A DNA stretch of 64,000 bases, taken from NCBI GenBank assembly GCA_013396995.1, contig VWZP01007456.1, forward strand, positions 1,322,731 through 1,386,730, given 5' to 3'. The notes below the pieces were generated by a model. It worked only from the letters and a program-made list of their open reading frames with translations. It was not told the origin of the DNA and made no database searches. Every line of letters begins with the position of its first letter. Position 1 is the first letter of the stretch. Shown piece after piece: positions 1 to 15,400 of this stretch. This DNA is from Dicaeum eximium. Its lineage: Eukaryota; Chordata; Aves; Passeriformes; Dicaeidae. Both the position numbers and the translations under genes were made by a program.

Positions 1-3000
1 ATCAAAATGTCTTCTCCAGAAAGACAAGATGATGAGAGTTATCCTAGAAAACTGGTATTGAATTAAGGACAACAGCAGAGGGACAGCCTAGGTGCAGGCA
101 GAACAGGGAAATAAGAAGCATCATCTATAATGTGACCTAGTTGGACTTTTCTGATAGGCCCAAACCAATCTTTTGGCCAAATGAGATTTTTAAAGGTAAT
201 GAATATGACATGCTTATGTGTGTGACACAGGAAAACTGGAGACAAAAGCAGGATAATGTTTACTTTCAGAAATTAGCACTGCATTTGTCTAGTTACTGAG
301 GTCAAATCTCCGTTTCCTGTTGGATACTAAGGCCCAGCAGCTAACAAACCTTACTCCATGGAGATCTTCCCACAAGGTTGCCAAGCTGCAGCCGTCTAGC
401 CTTATACACAAAGTGTCACACATACACACAGAGCCTGGATTAATGAAAAGGCAACTCTTTAAAGAGGCTGATGGTGGGAAGGAAGGTCACTTCCAGTCCC
501 TGTGCACTGCCAGGAGGGAGGGATGGGTTGGAGCTGGAACTGGAATAGATGGAGGGAAAAAGAAAGAAGAGGCAGTGAACTTGAGTAGAACACAAGGGTG
601 GGGTGAGCCCATAGCTGTGCATCTCAGATAAGGAGCAAAATGAGGATGTGGAAGAAAAAAAGAAGGAAGAAGGNAAACCACTGTGTGTGTTGGTGAGAAA
701 GAAGATGGATTGTAGGTCTTCCTAAACTACTGGAGAAAAGGTAGGACTGGGGACCAGTTGGTAAAAGTCAGTCTTTTTAGGACTGGCTTACAGAATGGAT
801 AGTGATAATCCTGGACTGCAAAGGAAGTATTTTCTTTATTCATCACATATGTATGCCCAGTCCCTCTGCATAAATGAAAAAATGCTGTCTAGAATCAGTA
901 GCTGTCAGTACAGATAAAATATATCAGCAATATTTTTAATTTAAACAGTCATTTCTTGCCTGTGAACATTAGCTTATATCAATATGCTCTGAAAGCTCCA
1001 GGAAGTTCAGGAGTCTCAGAAGCTGATGGAAGACTGTTGCTCATTCACTTCCCATGCTAAAAACCAGAGTGTGTGAGTGCCATTCTCCAGGGCTGGCACA
1101 GCAGTCAGCACAGGGACAAGACCACAGCCAGGATGGAAGCACACTTTTGAAAATGAGAATCTTTGTCTTGGCTTTTTTGCTCTTTGACACTGCCACAGAA
1201 AGTCTGCCTAAAGCCAGGTTGCATCAGCCTCTGCATGTTCTCCAGACCACAGAAGTTTTAGATGGGGGCTTTGTTTTCCATGGGCTAGGAATGCTAATCC
1301 TGTGCACATTTCAAAGCACCATGCGCTCAGGATATAAGTGAAATTCCACATGAATAGTCTCATTTAATCTTCATTTGTCATCTCAGGGATAAGTATATGC
1401 TGCTTCTCTGACCTCTAGTGAGACACAAAAAGTGCAGACTAAAGATAATTGAACAGCAGCTTTTATCCCTGATTTCTTTCCTGTCTTTGTTTCAGATTTC
1501 AGGGAACTAAGGTGAATTTGTCCATATTTGAGCCATACTGGTTTCTGTTTCCCTGGCACAAAATAGATTCCCTGTTGATTTTGTACTGGAGATAAAAGAT
1601 TTTGCTGCAGGAGGCATGCTTGTGCTCATCTCACTTGCAAAATACATCTGGGTTTCATAGAACAAAAATAACTGATGCAGGCAGGAATTGGATAAACTTG
1701 ATTTAGGGCTGATCTATTGGTTCAGAGACAGCACCTTAGCACCCTGGACACTTTGACCATCAGGTGGGTCATTTTTGGTCTCACATCAGTGTTGTGCAAT
1801 TCCAGCAAGTCTCACTCACATCCTGAGGTATGAGCATATTCAACAAACTGATGCACCTCCATCACCCGAGCTCTAAGGCGTAAGTTACCTCCCATGGTAG
1901 AACAGGATCCACAAAGGAAGGGCAGATCCAGCTTCCCACCAAACCCCCCTGGGAGCTGGGTTAAGTACTGTCCTACTCACCCCCTCTCTGTGCTTCAGAA
2001 TGGAGCACAGCAAGTTCTGTCTCCTTGAGAGGCTCTGCTTTAGACCAGGGCTGGTGTTTTCACTGTGCTCCTGACAACACCCTTGCCAAGGGGAAGAACT
2101 GAAGGGAATCTCCCTCTTCTCTTCGGTTTTGCAGAGAAAATTTGTTTGTGGCAAACATTTGAGGACCAAGTTAAGAGCTGCTGAGCTAAGAGTTTTGGTT
2201 TGCAGACGTATGAGAACAAACCTACCTCTGGGTAACCAGAAAAAGTATGTTTAAAACTCATAGGCTGTAGCTGAATTGTCTGGGATTGTTTGAGATTGTA
2301 TCTGAATGATGGGAGGCCAACTGAATGATGCTTCAGACATCTGGCATGCAAAAGAAAAAAAAAGCAAGCTCAGTAAGTTACATCCAAAGTTTGTTTTAAA
2401 ATGCAAATGTAGTCAAGCTCTCTTGAAATTCCAGTTTGTCCTTTCCTATTAAGGGAGTGGCATATAGAGATGTTTTTCATACATTGCATACACTGTTTTC
2501 CTTTGTAAAACAGAGATTGAAACAGTTAGAAAAAAGGAATCCTCTATACTAAAGGGAATTGCATGTAACACAGCTGCCTAAGTGGGCCTAGTGGCTCACA
2601 AGGAGCAAGTAAGGTCACCCAGCACTCAGGTGGTCCAAGGCACTGGACAGCAAGTGTATCATGTTGGTGCATTCCACTTTATTAGTGAAACAATGGACTT
2701 TTGTCATTTTTTCTTAAGGAAGCACAAGGTCATAGTAAATGGGATGGAAAGGAGCAAAGAAATGTTCAGGAAGAACACTCCTTTGATCACAGTTTGCTGC
2801 AGGGTTTAAAATTATATCCAGGATTTCCAATATTCTGTCAGATCTTCCAGGAGAAAGAGACCTCATATTTTAGAATTAATTTCATATTAATACATAAATA
2901 CATATTTCATACAAATACCCCTGGCTATGGCCAATATGTAAAGTGCACAAAAACCATTTCAGAATGAATTTAGAACCTTAGTCTCCAATAAACCAAAAAT

Positions 3001-6000
3001 CAGTATACTTCAATTAAAGAGATATTAACTGATGTTAGCAGCACATGCTAAACTTTTAGGTCAGACACATGATGGAAATATTAGTTACTTCATAAAAACA
3101 GGTAAAGCTTCATCAGGGGAAGGCAGATGAGGTGTTTCCCTTTACCTTACTGAGGATCCTCAAGGACAGTGTAGCATCCTTACCATGGTGTGATGGTCCT
3201 ACTTCTTTATGCCAAACAGAACAAGAAATATTTTCAGTGCAACTAAGGTGAATCTTATTTAATATGTTTTACCCTAGGTAGTATGAAGTAGAGGACCAAC
3301 ATAATTATAAGCATGAGAAATGAAGCTATTTTTTATTAATCCAATTTTAGGAGAAAACAAACCCTTGCAAAACAAAATTCCTTGAGGAATATTGCCTACC
3401 TTGAGGAGTACCAGCTATTCAAATAGCTAATGATTCCACTTTCAAATCAACAACTTTCACTGCAACAGGAAGCACTCCAGGAAACTCATGTCTTATTTTC
3501 CTGCTACTGTGTATCATGCTTGATCCCATACCAGGACATAAATAAATTTACACAGTTAGTTATGCACACACAGATAGTGTGAGGCCAAAGAAAATCCACC
3601 CATCAAAACTTAATCCAAGCTTTTGGTTGTTCTGTCTCTCCCATAAAGGGAATGGTTTATTTCAGTGTCTTTAACCTGGATGAGCATGTGATGAAGCCTA
3701 CAATGGAAGGCCATGTCCTGCGATGATTCTACCCCTCCTGATGTTAAACAGATTGTTCCAGTCTCCTAATTGCTGCAAAACTCAATGGCATTTGGAAAAA
3801 AAAAAAGGTATTTGGTTTAAAATCCTGACATTTAAGATCCTGACATTCCTCAGGTACAAGCTCATTCTTGTACTGGTATGTTACTTTTCCGTAAATTGCA
3901 TGCCAAGTTGGATTTGGTATGCGAGTGTGAAAACCAAGGGGATGTGGATTTCCATGTACTGGGGATAGCAGAGCCACGGGAACAGCCTGTTCCATTTGGG
4001 AACAGCCTAATATCAACTGTCAGGCCCAGGGGTCAGAGTCACATCCTCTTATCATCCACAATTTGCATGTCTTCCTAGCCTTTTCATCTTCTGGAGAGAG
4101 AACTGACATCTGGCAATTGCTGGGGAACACGAATTTTGTCGCATCAGATAAGACAGTTTATCTGTTTGCAAGCAGCCAGTCTCTGCAGCACATATGTCAG
4201 CTCTTGAACAGCATCCCAGATCTTATGCATCAGGGCTTGGGAGTCTTCTGTAAGGCCTCTGTGGAATCTGATGAAATGGTGAGGTCTTTACTAGCATTGC
4301 TGAGAGGTGACAGTCTCTCACAAACCATCCCAGAGATTTCAGCTGTTGAACAGCTGCTCACTGTTGTCAGAAAAGGCTTCAAGCTTCACATTTTTTGCTG
4401 GTTGCTGCTTGTTAAATCTTCCAGGTGAGTTTGTACGGTGGTGGTGCTCTGACAGCTCTCCATGGAACAAGCAGAAAGAACAAAATGGACAATCTTGAGG
4501 CATATGAATATTTTTAGATTGTTTGATCAAGGGCTTACAGCAGCAGTACCTTACTGCACTGCCAAAAGTTAGGAATGGTATATTAAATGAGAAATTACTT
4601 AGTCACAGTCTTTAAATCTGTAGAAGATGATTTTAAGATGACTGCTCTTTTTAATGAATAGGTGTGATGCTAGAGCCTGAAGGTACAGTAAGAATTTAAA
4701 ACCACAACAGTGAGTCCAATATGAGAGAAAAATCTACTTGGGAAAATGAGGAAGGAGGTTTCATTTCTGCCATGCCAAGGGCTTTCTTCTATGCAGAGAG
4801 TGGGAAGCTAGAATGAGGCCAAGGACTGTCTAGTCTTAGTATCTCTGTGTGGAGTGCCCCCACCTCCGGTCTTTGCACTATTACTGCTCAGTGAAACCAC
4901 AATTTTACGGGTTACTGAGGCAGCATTTACTTCTTGGATTTCTTTTCATCCAGTCAGCAGGTAGGAATGAATGTGGGGCCAATTGAGATGAAGGCTAACA
5001 TTAAAGTGTCAGCCAAGTAGACTTGGGTGCAACGAAGTAAGGAAATTTTCTAAGCCCATTTTCACTAAATAAATTTGCTCACTGTCTTTTACAGTTTAGA
5101 AGATTTGCTTGGCAAACACTTAGACATAAGGTAGGAACTAAATTGTTGATAGTGATATCTATTCTTGACCAAATTGGACCCTTATAATTGTTGTTTTGGT
5201 AATCTTCAGAGTAGATTGCTGAAACAGAGCTCTAGATGGAGCTATTCCTGAAGGCTGTGAATGTCACCTGTTACCAGAGAAAATTAACCAAAGAGGAGCT
5301 ATACATTTTTACATGGATTTGGAGAGGAGTAGAGAACTATGCAATAGTAAATCTTTGCTGGTCATCTGATTTCCAGTTGACAGTTTTTAGGTATAATGCT
5401 CTATTAAATTTTTTTTACTCCTAGCTGTCCCAGAGAATATTCATTCCTAATGTAATTTCACCGAAGTACTTGGAGGACTTCATCATTCTAATGCAAGCTG
5501 CATATTTCTTTTCAATGTTTCCTATGCTCTCATCTTCCACTGGATTTGGTACTTGCCAGCCATGCCAATTACTTCTGTCATTTCCAGAGAAATTGGTTTG
5601 AAGAGCAAAGTAAGTCAATTTGAAAGTAGTTTGCACAGCAGTTTGTAACAATAGTATGAGAATACGATAGTCTCTTAAATTGCATGTGTGCCCTTCAGCA
5701 AGAAATGAGATTTTTAAAGCACTCAAAGTAGACAAACCTGAAACCTTGGAAGCACCCAAGATGTGTACAGCTGCAGTCTGATGACTCATTAAAAAATAAT
5801 TAATCATAGACTCAAGTCGAGTAACTTTTTTGCTGAAGAAATTTTTCTTTTTGGTGTATTTATGTTGAAGATTTCTTGGAGCATCTGTAAGTTCTAACTA
5901 CCTAAAGCATAAATGGGATCTTTCAAATTATTAACTTTCAAACTGGATGTATGTACTATATTTATTCAGTTCAATTGGCACCTATATTATTGTGGCTATC

Positions 6001-6259
6001 TCTTCACTAGGTGAATCACCAACTTCTATGAACTTTGGATTAAACATAATTTAGAATACATAACTATAAATCTGTTCTGCTAATGACTAATCAGACACTG
6101 TTCAAATATTTGTTTCAAGACTTACAAGATATCTGTCTTGTACAAGAGAAGACACTCAAAAAGTTAAGTTAAAAAAGTGAAAAAATTGTATCACTTTCCT
6201 CTCCCACTTCTTTACCAAGATGTATTTTTGAAAAAGGAAATTAACTTTGAAAAATACTA
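1..6259. other. Intergenic, no gene seen
   Basis: AT-rich noncoding DNA with one N at 674. Open frames up to about 120 codons (for example 4063-4428, plus) have no recognisable domain, start context or splice frame. Nothing else is supported. Confidence 0.6.
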
Positions 6260-6475
6260 ATCATAGAATCATATAACTGGGAAAAGAACTCTAAGATCAT
6301 TGTGTTGAGCCATTAACCCATCATTGCCAAGTCCACCACTAAACCATGCCCCTAAGTGCCACAACTGCATGTCTTTTAAATGCCTCCAGGATGATGATTT
6401 AATCACTTCCCTGGACAACCTGTTCCAACTCTTTCGGTGAAGAAATTTTTCTGGTCTAAATCTCCACTGAAAGAA
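6260..6475 (-). mobile_element. CR1 LINE 3' fragment
   Basis: The sequence begins TCATAGAATCATATAACTGG, the reverse complement of the CR1 3' end, and continues with the CR1 hallmarks CCACTAAACCATG, TTTTAAATGCCTCCAGG, CACTTCCCTGG and TTTCGGTGAAGAAATTTTTC. It is a typical 5'-truncated avian CR1 copy in antisense orientation, moderately diverged and noncoding. Confidence 0.9.
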
Positions 6476-9400
6476 GAGACTAAAATAAGCGTGAAATTGG
6501 ATTGGAACTACCTCTGAGACTTTCTCCTGGAAATAAATCTTTACAGGACATTTATGTCTTCAAAGAAAGTTTGCTGGTCCCTCTGAAAGAGTGTATGAAC
6601 TACTTTACTGCATTTTTCAACTGCCTTTGTCCAAGAGATTGTAAGAGTGGAAGAAGGGAATTTTAGGCAGAAGTACACGTTAGTTTAGTCTAGCTTCTTT
6701 CTAAATAGCTAATGGGGAAGGTCAGGCTGTTCTGCAGCTCAGACCAGTGAGTAAACACATCACCTGAAATGAAAGGAGAAGAACTAGCCCAGCTTAACCT
6801 GAGTCATCCAGGCTGCAAACCACACAGAGTGAAACAGAGAGAGAAAGATCCTCCCTCGTTTCTCACAGGGGAGAAGTGCACTGAGCAATCAGTGATGATT
6901 AATAAACATTATTCAGACATGAGGTAGGAAGACAAGTAACTTTCCAAGTAACTCCCTTCACTGCAGAAGCCAAGTGGAAAGCAAGCCAAGTCCTTTAATT
7001 AGGACATGATATCTTGCTCGCTTGTTACCTCATCATCCAGCTGCAACTTCTGACATCCTAGTTTATGAGCTCCCAAGGATGGAGAGCTTTTTTCACAGGA
7101 GGCTGATGCAGTACATACTGCTACAGAACCTGCTCTATAGCTGCCATTGGAAACACTCTTGCTCCACTAAACCCAGCAGGATAACATGGTTCAGAGACAA
7201 ATTTACCCCCAAGAAAATGTATGTATGTATAAAGCTAACAAATTAGCCTGGTTATGTATGATCTTAATAAAGATATAAATTATAATAAAGACAGGATCTG
7301 GAGAAAATTTCTTTTTGTTTTGGTCTGTGTATTAGAGGTGTGAATTGTCACATGAAAAATGTGGGAAAAACCCCCAGGCTCGTGCAGGGTCATGCTTACC
7401 CACAGAGCTAATGAGAAAAAACTATCCAAACAAAAATAAAAATTATTTCTGGAATAGAAAGGTTGTGTACATTGCAGAGTGCACTTCCCTAATCTTTGAG
7501 ACACATTATACATTATTTATTGTCCATGAATAATTTGCTAGAGCAGTCCCTATGCACCTTCTGTTACATAGGCAGCACTGCTGCTGCAAACATTTCACCA
7601 CGTAATGTTCACCCCCTGGGACATTTCCAGAAATGAGCAGGTCCCTGGTCTGTTAGAGAGTTGGGTGATCTTTTTCTTCCTCTTTCAACTCAGTAGAATG
7701 GAGGGAATCCAAAATTATGTTCAATTGAAAATAAATATAGCTGTTCACAATTTTGCTAGTCTTTTGAAGCAATCTCTTTGCTCTGTGTGCCAGTCTGCAA
7801 TTATGCCCCCTCCCTTATCTTTGTTCCAGAGATTCTGCTTTAAATGTTGCATGAGAGAACCTTGACATGTTAAATCATTCTGGCATTCCTGGTCAAAACA
7901 TAAAGACCACCTGTCTTCATTCTGCAGGAAATAAATACATCAAGGAAACATTCTTGTAGCTCTTCACTTCTCATCAAGGTACCTCCTTCTAGGGTTGTAG
8001 TCATCCTTCCTCCATTTCTTCCCTTCTGTGTCTCAAGTCAGGGACTTGGAATTCTCAGGGCTTCTGCATCATTCAGTTACTGACACTTTCCTTGGGAGAT
8101 GAGCTCTATTTGGTTCATCTGGTGTGAGGACTACAAGCTCTCCTAACCCCGTTTCCAACAATTAATAATTTCTTATCCCTCTCGCAGATCCAGGATCACA
8201 GAGCTTCCTAACCTGTATCCAAAATAGAAACAATTCCACCAATGTTTCCATGGCTAGAAAATGGATGACTTATCCATCTGGATTTTATCATTGCAAGTAT
8301 TTCAGAGCTATTCTTACCACACAGTCTTTGAGACAGCTTGCAGGATCAATTTGCTTTTCAATAAAGTCAGATATTCAGCTCTGTTCTGATCAACAGCTAA
8401 TGATAGAGATGTTAAGCTGAGATGATTTACAAAAATACCAATTTGTCCTTTGTGTCTGTTGCCAGATCTCAACACTTCTGCAAGTATCATTTAGTCTGAC
8501 TGATTTAACATGATTTTAGGGCTGGACAGTGCCCCGAAACACTTATGAAACAAGTGACCTCATATAGCCCCTTTTGGGGACAAACTTAAGCTCAACACAT
8601 GGGCTCAGGCTTGAAAAAGGCATCCTGGAAGTGCATGGAGTAGACAACAGGAAGGATCTAGGGTGACTTGCTGCGTCAGAGCCTTTGATAATTGCGCCAC
8701 AGGGAATGCTGCATCTTACTCTTTGTGGTGAATCTGAGAATAGAATCAGAAGAGAGAGACTTGAAGTGAAAATCATGTAGTGACAGGTTTCCTTGTGCAG
8801 AGTCCTGGACCTGAAGAGAATATGGCAGAGGGAGCATGATGACCTTCTTTAGAAGTAGGACTTACAAACATACTGTGTATTATCTTCTACACATGTACTG
8901 CATGCTCGTCTCTTCTGGGAGTACAGCAGAATTTTATTCAGTTCTAGCTGCCTGTCTGTTGGAAAGAGAACCTTAGAAGGTCATACTAGAGTCCATTAAA
9001 AGATGCATCTTCTGTTCTAGCTGTAAAGAGGAAGTTATTAAAAAACATTCTGGGAAAGACTGTTCAGGAAACTCATGGTGTACGGTAATGGGTAATTTTA
9101 AAAAAGTTCCAGAGTAATTCTGAAACCTTGAACTGCAAGGCAGAGGTCAAGACATGGTTAATTAACATCTGTAAGGTGTTGATACCTCTCTGGTGAGCAG
9201 GTCTCCCTTTTCCTCTTATTCTTATAAAGCTCTGAATTGTGTCATTTGAAATGAGTGTAGGCCATATGAATATAGCTATTTTCACTCCAGGTCTTTGCTT
9301 TTAGCTCTTTGGTAAGTTATGAATTCCCCATATGATGTGGATACCAAGGAAGAGATCTCATGTCAGCACTATAAAGACACCTGGTCCATAGAAAGTGTAG

Positions 9401-12400
9401 AAACAGTGCTACATTTAAAATGTCCCAAAGCAAACTATCCCATCTCTACTGAAAGTGTTACCCTTCAAACAGAGGGTTTGACAACAACAGTTGTTGTTGT
9501 TGTTGCTGGTTTTGGTGGTTGTTGTTGTTGTTGGTTACCATGAATATGTAAGCTCCAGGGGTTGCTTTCTTAGGAGCTTACCAAATAAAACATTACTGAA
9601 ACAATATGCCAAAAACTATTATGTGTATCTGATCCATACAAAGTGAGATCAACAATAAACATACTGTTATGTCAGAGAAAGAACAAAATTATATTTAAGG
9701 TGGGTATTATAACCACATTCATACTTCAATCAAACACAAAAAAAGATTGTGATTCTTTGTTAGAGCTGAGAGAAAGAACTTCACCTTCATTGCTTGTAAG
9801 CCATGTGGCCTCAGGCCAGTCAGAGTTTTCATGATAAAAATATTATGACAAGGAGGAAAAATGTGTGTCCTGGTGGAGTTGTGTGAGTTCATCATGGGAA
9901 TTTAAAAATACAGTACAGGAAAGAACAAACAGGAATTTGTGATACCCTGGAACTCACGAGTTCTGCTACAGAAAGCAGCAGAAATATAGGCAAGCATTTG
10001 CTTCTTTAGATAATGTTCCCAAGAAACCATCATTTTTAGTGAGCCTCATGCTCTTTTCCTGAGAACTTTCTTGATGATATTGTGAACCAGGGAAAAACAT
10101 TCAGCAAACAGATAGCAGAATGGCTCTCTAGGCAACAAAACCCCCTCCTTTGTTTAAAAAAGCACTTTTCCTTTGCTTCTGAGCCCCTATTTGGTCTTGG
10201 AGGAGAAACACATCCCATGAACAGTGCCTGAAGTAATGGAATATACAAAGTCCAGCATCACAACAGCAAAAATTGCCAAGCTCAAGGTACAACATATTGA
10301 TACCAGGTGTTTGATCTGAGAGGGAAACTTGGCTGAGAGACTGGTTACAAGTAGTGCAAACAAAAGTATGGAAGCTTTGCACAGGTCATGCCTGGTGGTT
10401 TGACATCTAACAGACAAATTTGTCTTTTACTTCCAGCAGAGCCAATATTTTGTATTCAGTGTCATTGGATTCACTCTTTATAGATGCCTCAGCAGTGCTT
10501 CAGAAGGGGAAGTTTGGGCATTCTGGGGTTTTGTGCAGAGCGTAGGATTTCTCCACCAGCTGTTGCAAGAATGGTTGGGGTGCTTGCTTGTTGAGATGAA
10601 TACCTCTTACCTGGCAGCCCAAATCCCCACATTCCTCTTCTATCCAGCATCTGTCATCTTTGTTCATGTCCTGGGATGCTGATTCCTCATTTCTGCCTGG
10701 ACACACTGCAGCACTCAGGTGGCTGCTTCACCAAGGCGCTGAGTTTCTTTCTCATTCCTCTCTCCCTTCACACCAGGCTTCCTGTGAAAATCCAAACTTC
10801 ATTTAACAGGACCTGGAAAACAGGTTACAAGTGAAATTGGTGTTAGACATAATCCAAGCCTACTCACAGTAGAAATTCTTCCTGGCTTCTTTGATGTGTC
10901 TCACCCAGGGGCCCTAAGGCATCTTTTAGCTTTGTATAGTCAAAATGTCAAGGTCATTACAGTTGTTTTCTTCTGTTGCTACACAGACCAGCTGGAGCTA
11001 CTAAAACATTCCTATTATTTTACTAGATAACTGTTAAACATATATTCTGTACAGCTTTAATTCTCAGTTGGTTTTGCCAGCTTTCTACAGACCACAGAAA
11101 ATGTTATTAACTAGAGAATGGGTTGTGTTACTTTTCTGTGCTACAAGTTTATTAATGATGACTGAGATGAGGTCCCTTCTGGGAAGACACTTACCTTTTT
11201 CACAATAGTTGACACATTACAAACCGTTTTAGGATTGAAAGAGATAAGTTAAAACTGCTGAGGGACTGGAGCATTACTGTAATTACATAAAGCAGAGAAA
11301 TCCACATGTAAACAAACATTCAGGCTGTCAAGCCTCCCTTTCTAAAAATTTGGAATAAACTCATTTTGCATCTTGTATATGACTCAAATGTTTATAGATC
11401 TCATGTTGTATATTAAGGATTTGAAGCAAAGCCTAAAGAAAACAGCTACACAATACACAATTCATTTTATAGATGGGTCTGGCACCTACTTTTATGAGAA
11501 CATATGGTGAATATTTACAGAACAAATCTATGCAATTCAATTTCACCTCCAATATGCATATTTTCAGTGAGTGGCTTAAGGCCAAACAGGATAATACCCC
11601 TTGTGGGATCTCCTATACCACTCCCAATTGATTCAAGACAATGAATTTAATGGGGACTGCCAGTCATTTGTGGATTCTGTAATTTGAATGCTTTCCCAGA
11701 CATTAACCCCCACGGGTCTAAGCACTCTCCTGTCTCTGGTACACAGGGGAAAGCTCCTGTGATAGCTAGATGCATTATTTTTGATATGATGGTAATTTAT
11801 GGGTTTGATATTCTCAGCTCATGGAGCCTCTGTGACATCTAAATATTTCAAAAATCCCTTATTTTACAGGGGGAAACTGAAACTGTATTGACTTTTAGCT
11901 AATATTAACAAAAATTGAAGCATTTTTGTTTTAAACAGTATTTTCCTCTGTAATTCTGTGTAGTTCTCTTGAACCACAGTGCTGTAACAGGATCAGGATG
12001 AGTGAGTGCCCATGAAAACTCTTACTTGGAAAAGCTGGCCGCAAAACCAGGATTGCTATTTACCACTGTTTAAGAGGTTTAGAACTGATACTGCTCTTCA
12101 AAGCATTTTCTCAATTTTCCTGCATGGCAAGAATAGTTTGAACTATTTTGTTGTCCAGTGGAAGTTAAAATTAATTACCCTACTTAGTATAAAAGGGGGA
12201 AAATGTGTCCTAGACAGAACACCTTCCATCCTCAGGGCAGCAAATATTTATTGTTCTAATGGCCGAACCATGGAAAAACTGTTTCTGTCATGGTGTGTTA
12301 TCATGTATCCTTACCATTATCTTCATTTTTATTGCTATATGTAGTGTAACACGACTGACATACTGCAAGGCTGTTGCACACTGAACAGTGTAGGAGACAG

Positions 12401-15400
12401 GAACAAGAAGCCTTAAAAGTCAGAAAATCTGGTTCAATACCAGAAACTTCAATACCTCTCAGCAAAATCCAAGATTTTAAGTATGATGAAAATCAGGGGA
12501 AGAATTGTACCTAGGGGCACATTTTGAAATGGAGTGGAAGAAAAGAGACACCTGGGCAAAACTCTGCTCTCTATCTGTAAGGGGGCTCCTGCAGACATGG
12601 TTGGAAGTGCTCTGGTCTCTGTGCCTTCATTTTCCTATTCCCAGGGAGCACTGAGTCAAAGTACCTGGGTTGGATTTTCTGCCTGAGTCACTTTGGTGAC
12701 TCTCAGTGCAACTAGCAGAGTAATTTCTGCAAAGAATTTCATCCATGGGCTATTTTACATAGATGTAATTGTCTTCAGAAGTTGCCAGGAGGATCAAGCC
12801 TTGCAATATATTTTTTGGCCAGAGTTTTAAAATCAGTAAAAATGTTTGGCAAGAGCCAGGGTCTTGGTCTGGATCTGAAACATTTGTGTTTTGGTAAAGA
12901 ATGAAATAGAGCAACAACTGAAATTTTAGCTGGAAATAAGAAACTGCTTAGAAGGAGAGTCATTGATCTTCTGTCAGATTGTGAGAGGTGGACAGAGGGT
13001 GGTCTCTGGGAGGAAAAACAGGCACTGATCAAGGTATCTGCTAAGTTCTTAGCTTCCTCAGCTGTCTGCACAGCCTGTGAAGGCACAAGTACTCCTCCAT
13101 CACTGTAATCCTTGTGCTGTTCATCTTTATCAAGTAATGCCAGTTCAGTAACAGGCTTCAGATGCACCCAAACATAGGATGGTTCAGTTTGTTTTTTACC
13201 TGGACACTTAGCACAGTTTATGTAGTCTTTCTTTTCAAATGTAAAATGGAGTACGACGCCTTTGATGAGTAGTTTGGATGCCACTCCCAAAGGCACCATT
13301 AAATGCCATCCTTCAGGCCCGAGCAGCTTTGTGTCCTGCCCTTACACTGCTGCTGAGCAGGGGTGGGCAGAGGGTTCTGTTTCTGGGCTCTGGCACAGGG
13401 ATCCATTTGCTGTGAAAGCCACAGGGCTGTCAATGCTGCCAGCTGGGGGCCCAGTGGGAGCCAAGTTATTTATACTCTGCATGCGGCCAGGGCCTGATCC
13501 CATATCCTCTTCCTTGCTAAATCCCTCATGTGCTTTATGTTCATGGGGAATGGGGAATCGGGGCCCAAGACCACAGAAGAAAAAGAAGCTGAGTTCTGTG
13601 AAGAAACTACAGAATTGCCAACACTTCTAGAGCCCAAGCGGAGTAACTGGCCAGAGTTACTGAATCACACAAAGAGAGGAAGATGCAACCTATAATATTC
13701 CATATCTGCCTTCATTTCTATCTATAATTTGGATGCTTAAGACTTCAATGAAGAATTATGAAGAAATATGAGGGTGACATTTGAGAGGAGTGAAGAAAAT
13801 TCAACCATTAATAAGCAGAGCAAGATTATGTATAATGATGAACAATGTTCTGAACCCATGATCTTTCTGCCATCCTCAAATTTTAAGGTAGAAAATAGGC
13901 TTCTCTTCTTGACACTAAAGGAGAATAAGGTTTGAATGTCATAGCCGAGCTGCTTAGCCATAAACATACCAGGACTATTTAGAACCCTTTGTCTTTTAAA
14001 ACTGTGCCCTGATCTTACTGAGGATGTGTGAAGGAATCATTTGATGTTTTGATACTGCTAACAGCACACTCCCCTCATTTCCAAGAACAGCACTGAATTT
14101 CCAAAAGCAGTTTTGCCACATTTCCCTCTAGAGGAATCCAGTGCCTGGAGAGTCGATGCTGGAGTGGTTTCAGTGGCTCAGCAGACAGCAGGCACTGCAT
14201 GAATCCTCCTTTTACATGCCAGGCCCTGATGTGCTGAGTAAGGACCGAGCTGGGAAGGAGGGCTCTTTCAGCAGTGCAATAAAAGCCTGTCCCAGCTGCT
14301 TTGCTACACTGGTTCCCACCCCAAAAGAGTATAAGCAAAGCTTCTGTGCACAGACAAGCAGGCACAGATGAAAACCTGGCGCTATCCACAGAGCTAAAAG
14401 TAGCATTAAATATAGCTGGCCTTTTGGTTTTGTTCTTTTTGATTTAAACTGAGGTCTAGTCCCACTCTCAGTGCAGGAAGCGTAAAGAAATGGCTCAAGG
14501 TGATACTAGATTTCACTTTCCCATTCTGCAGCGCTGTACTTGCTGTACAAACAGCTCCTCACAATGTCCTACTCCTGGCCAAATTGGCCTTTAGATGTGC
14601 TGAGTGGTGGCAGGAGGCCAGCACCACCTTTGAGACTGATGTCACTGCCAGCCTGTGACATGCCTGCAAGCAACATATTTTGTAAGGATCCATGCTCCTC
14701 ACTCACCACTGAGACCAGTTCTTATTTGTGTTTAAATCCCTCTGTATGGCAGAGTGCCACCTGCAACTCCCAGGAAATCCTCAAAGATGTCGGCTGAACT
14801 GAAAGGTATTTTCCATGATTATAGTTAAGGCACGTGCACATTTCACACTCTGAGTGCTAGGAAAACAGTTAAAATGTGGTATTTGTGATGCTGCTGTTTT
14901 GTCCTGTACTTTTTGGCAATAACGGGAAACAAATGGAGGCAGATCTGTGGATACACCCACTCCAGCTGCCCTGCTTATCCTGCTTCACTCTCCCTTGTGT
15001 ACCAACCCTGCAGCACAGCAGCCTGGTGGGAGGAAGATTCTCTCCTCTGCCTCTGGGGAGCTCGAGCGAGGCAGCAGTGAAAGCCCATGGCCAGGATCCT
15101 TGCAGCCAGAGCTGCTCTCTTCGTGGAGGGAGCCCAGCACCACCCAGAGCTGGACTCTGCACAGTTTTGCCTTGAACAGGATGGTGCAGCCCAGAGGAAT
15201 CCAGTCCAAGTCTACAGCAGCTAAAGATCCTATCTATGGCTATAATACAACATCTGCTCTCACTGGTGAAGCTTTAGGCAGTATGAGATGAGGCTCAGTA
15301 ACTTCATTAAGGAACTTATCAACTAAATTATTTAGCAGTGCTAAGACACCAGCTCCATAACACCAGAGGATGTTTTCCTCCTGCAGGCTCACCTTCTCTA

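Noticed and set aside
4063..4428. 121-codon plus-strand open frame
   Set aside because: It looks somewhat protein-like, but there is no family match I recognise and no splice or promoter context; expected by chance.
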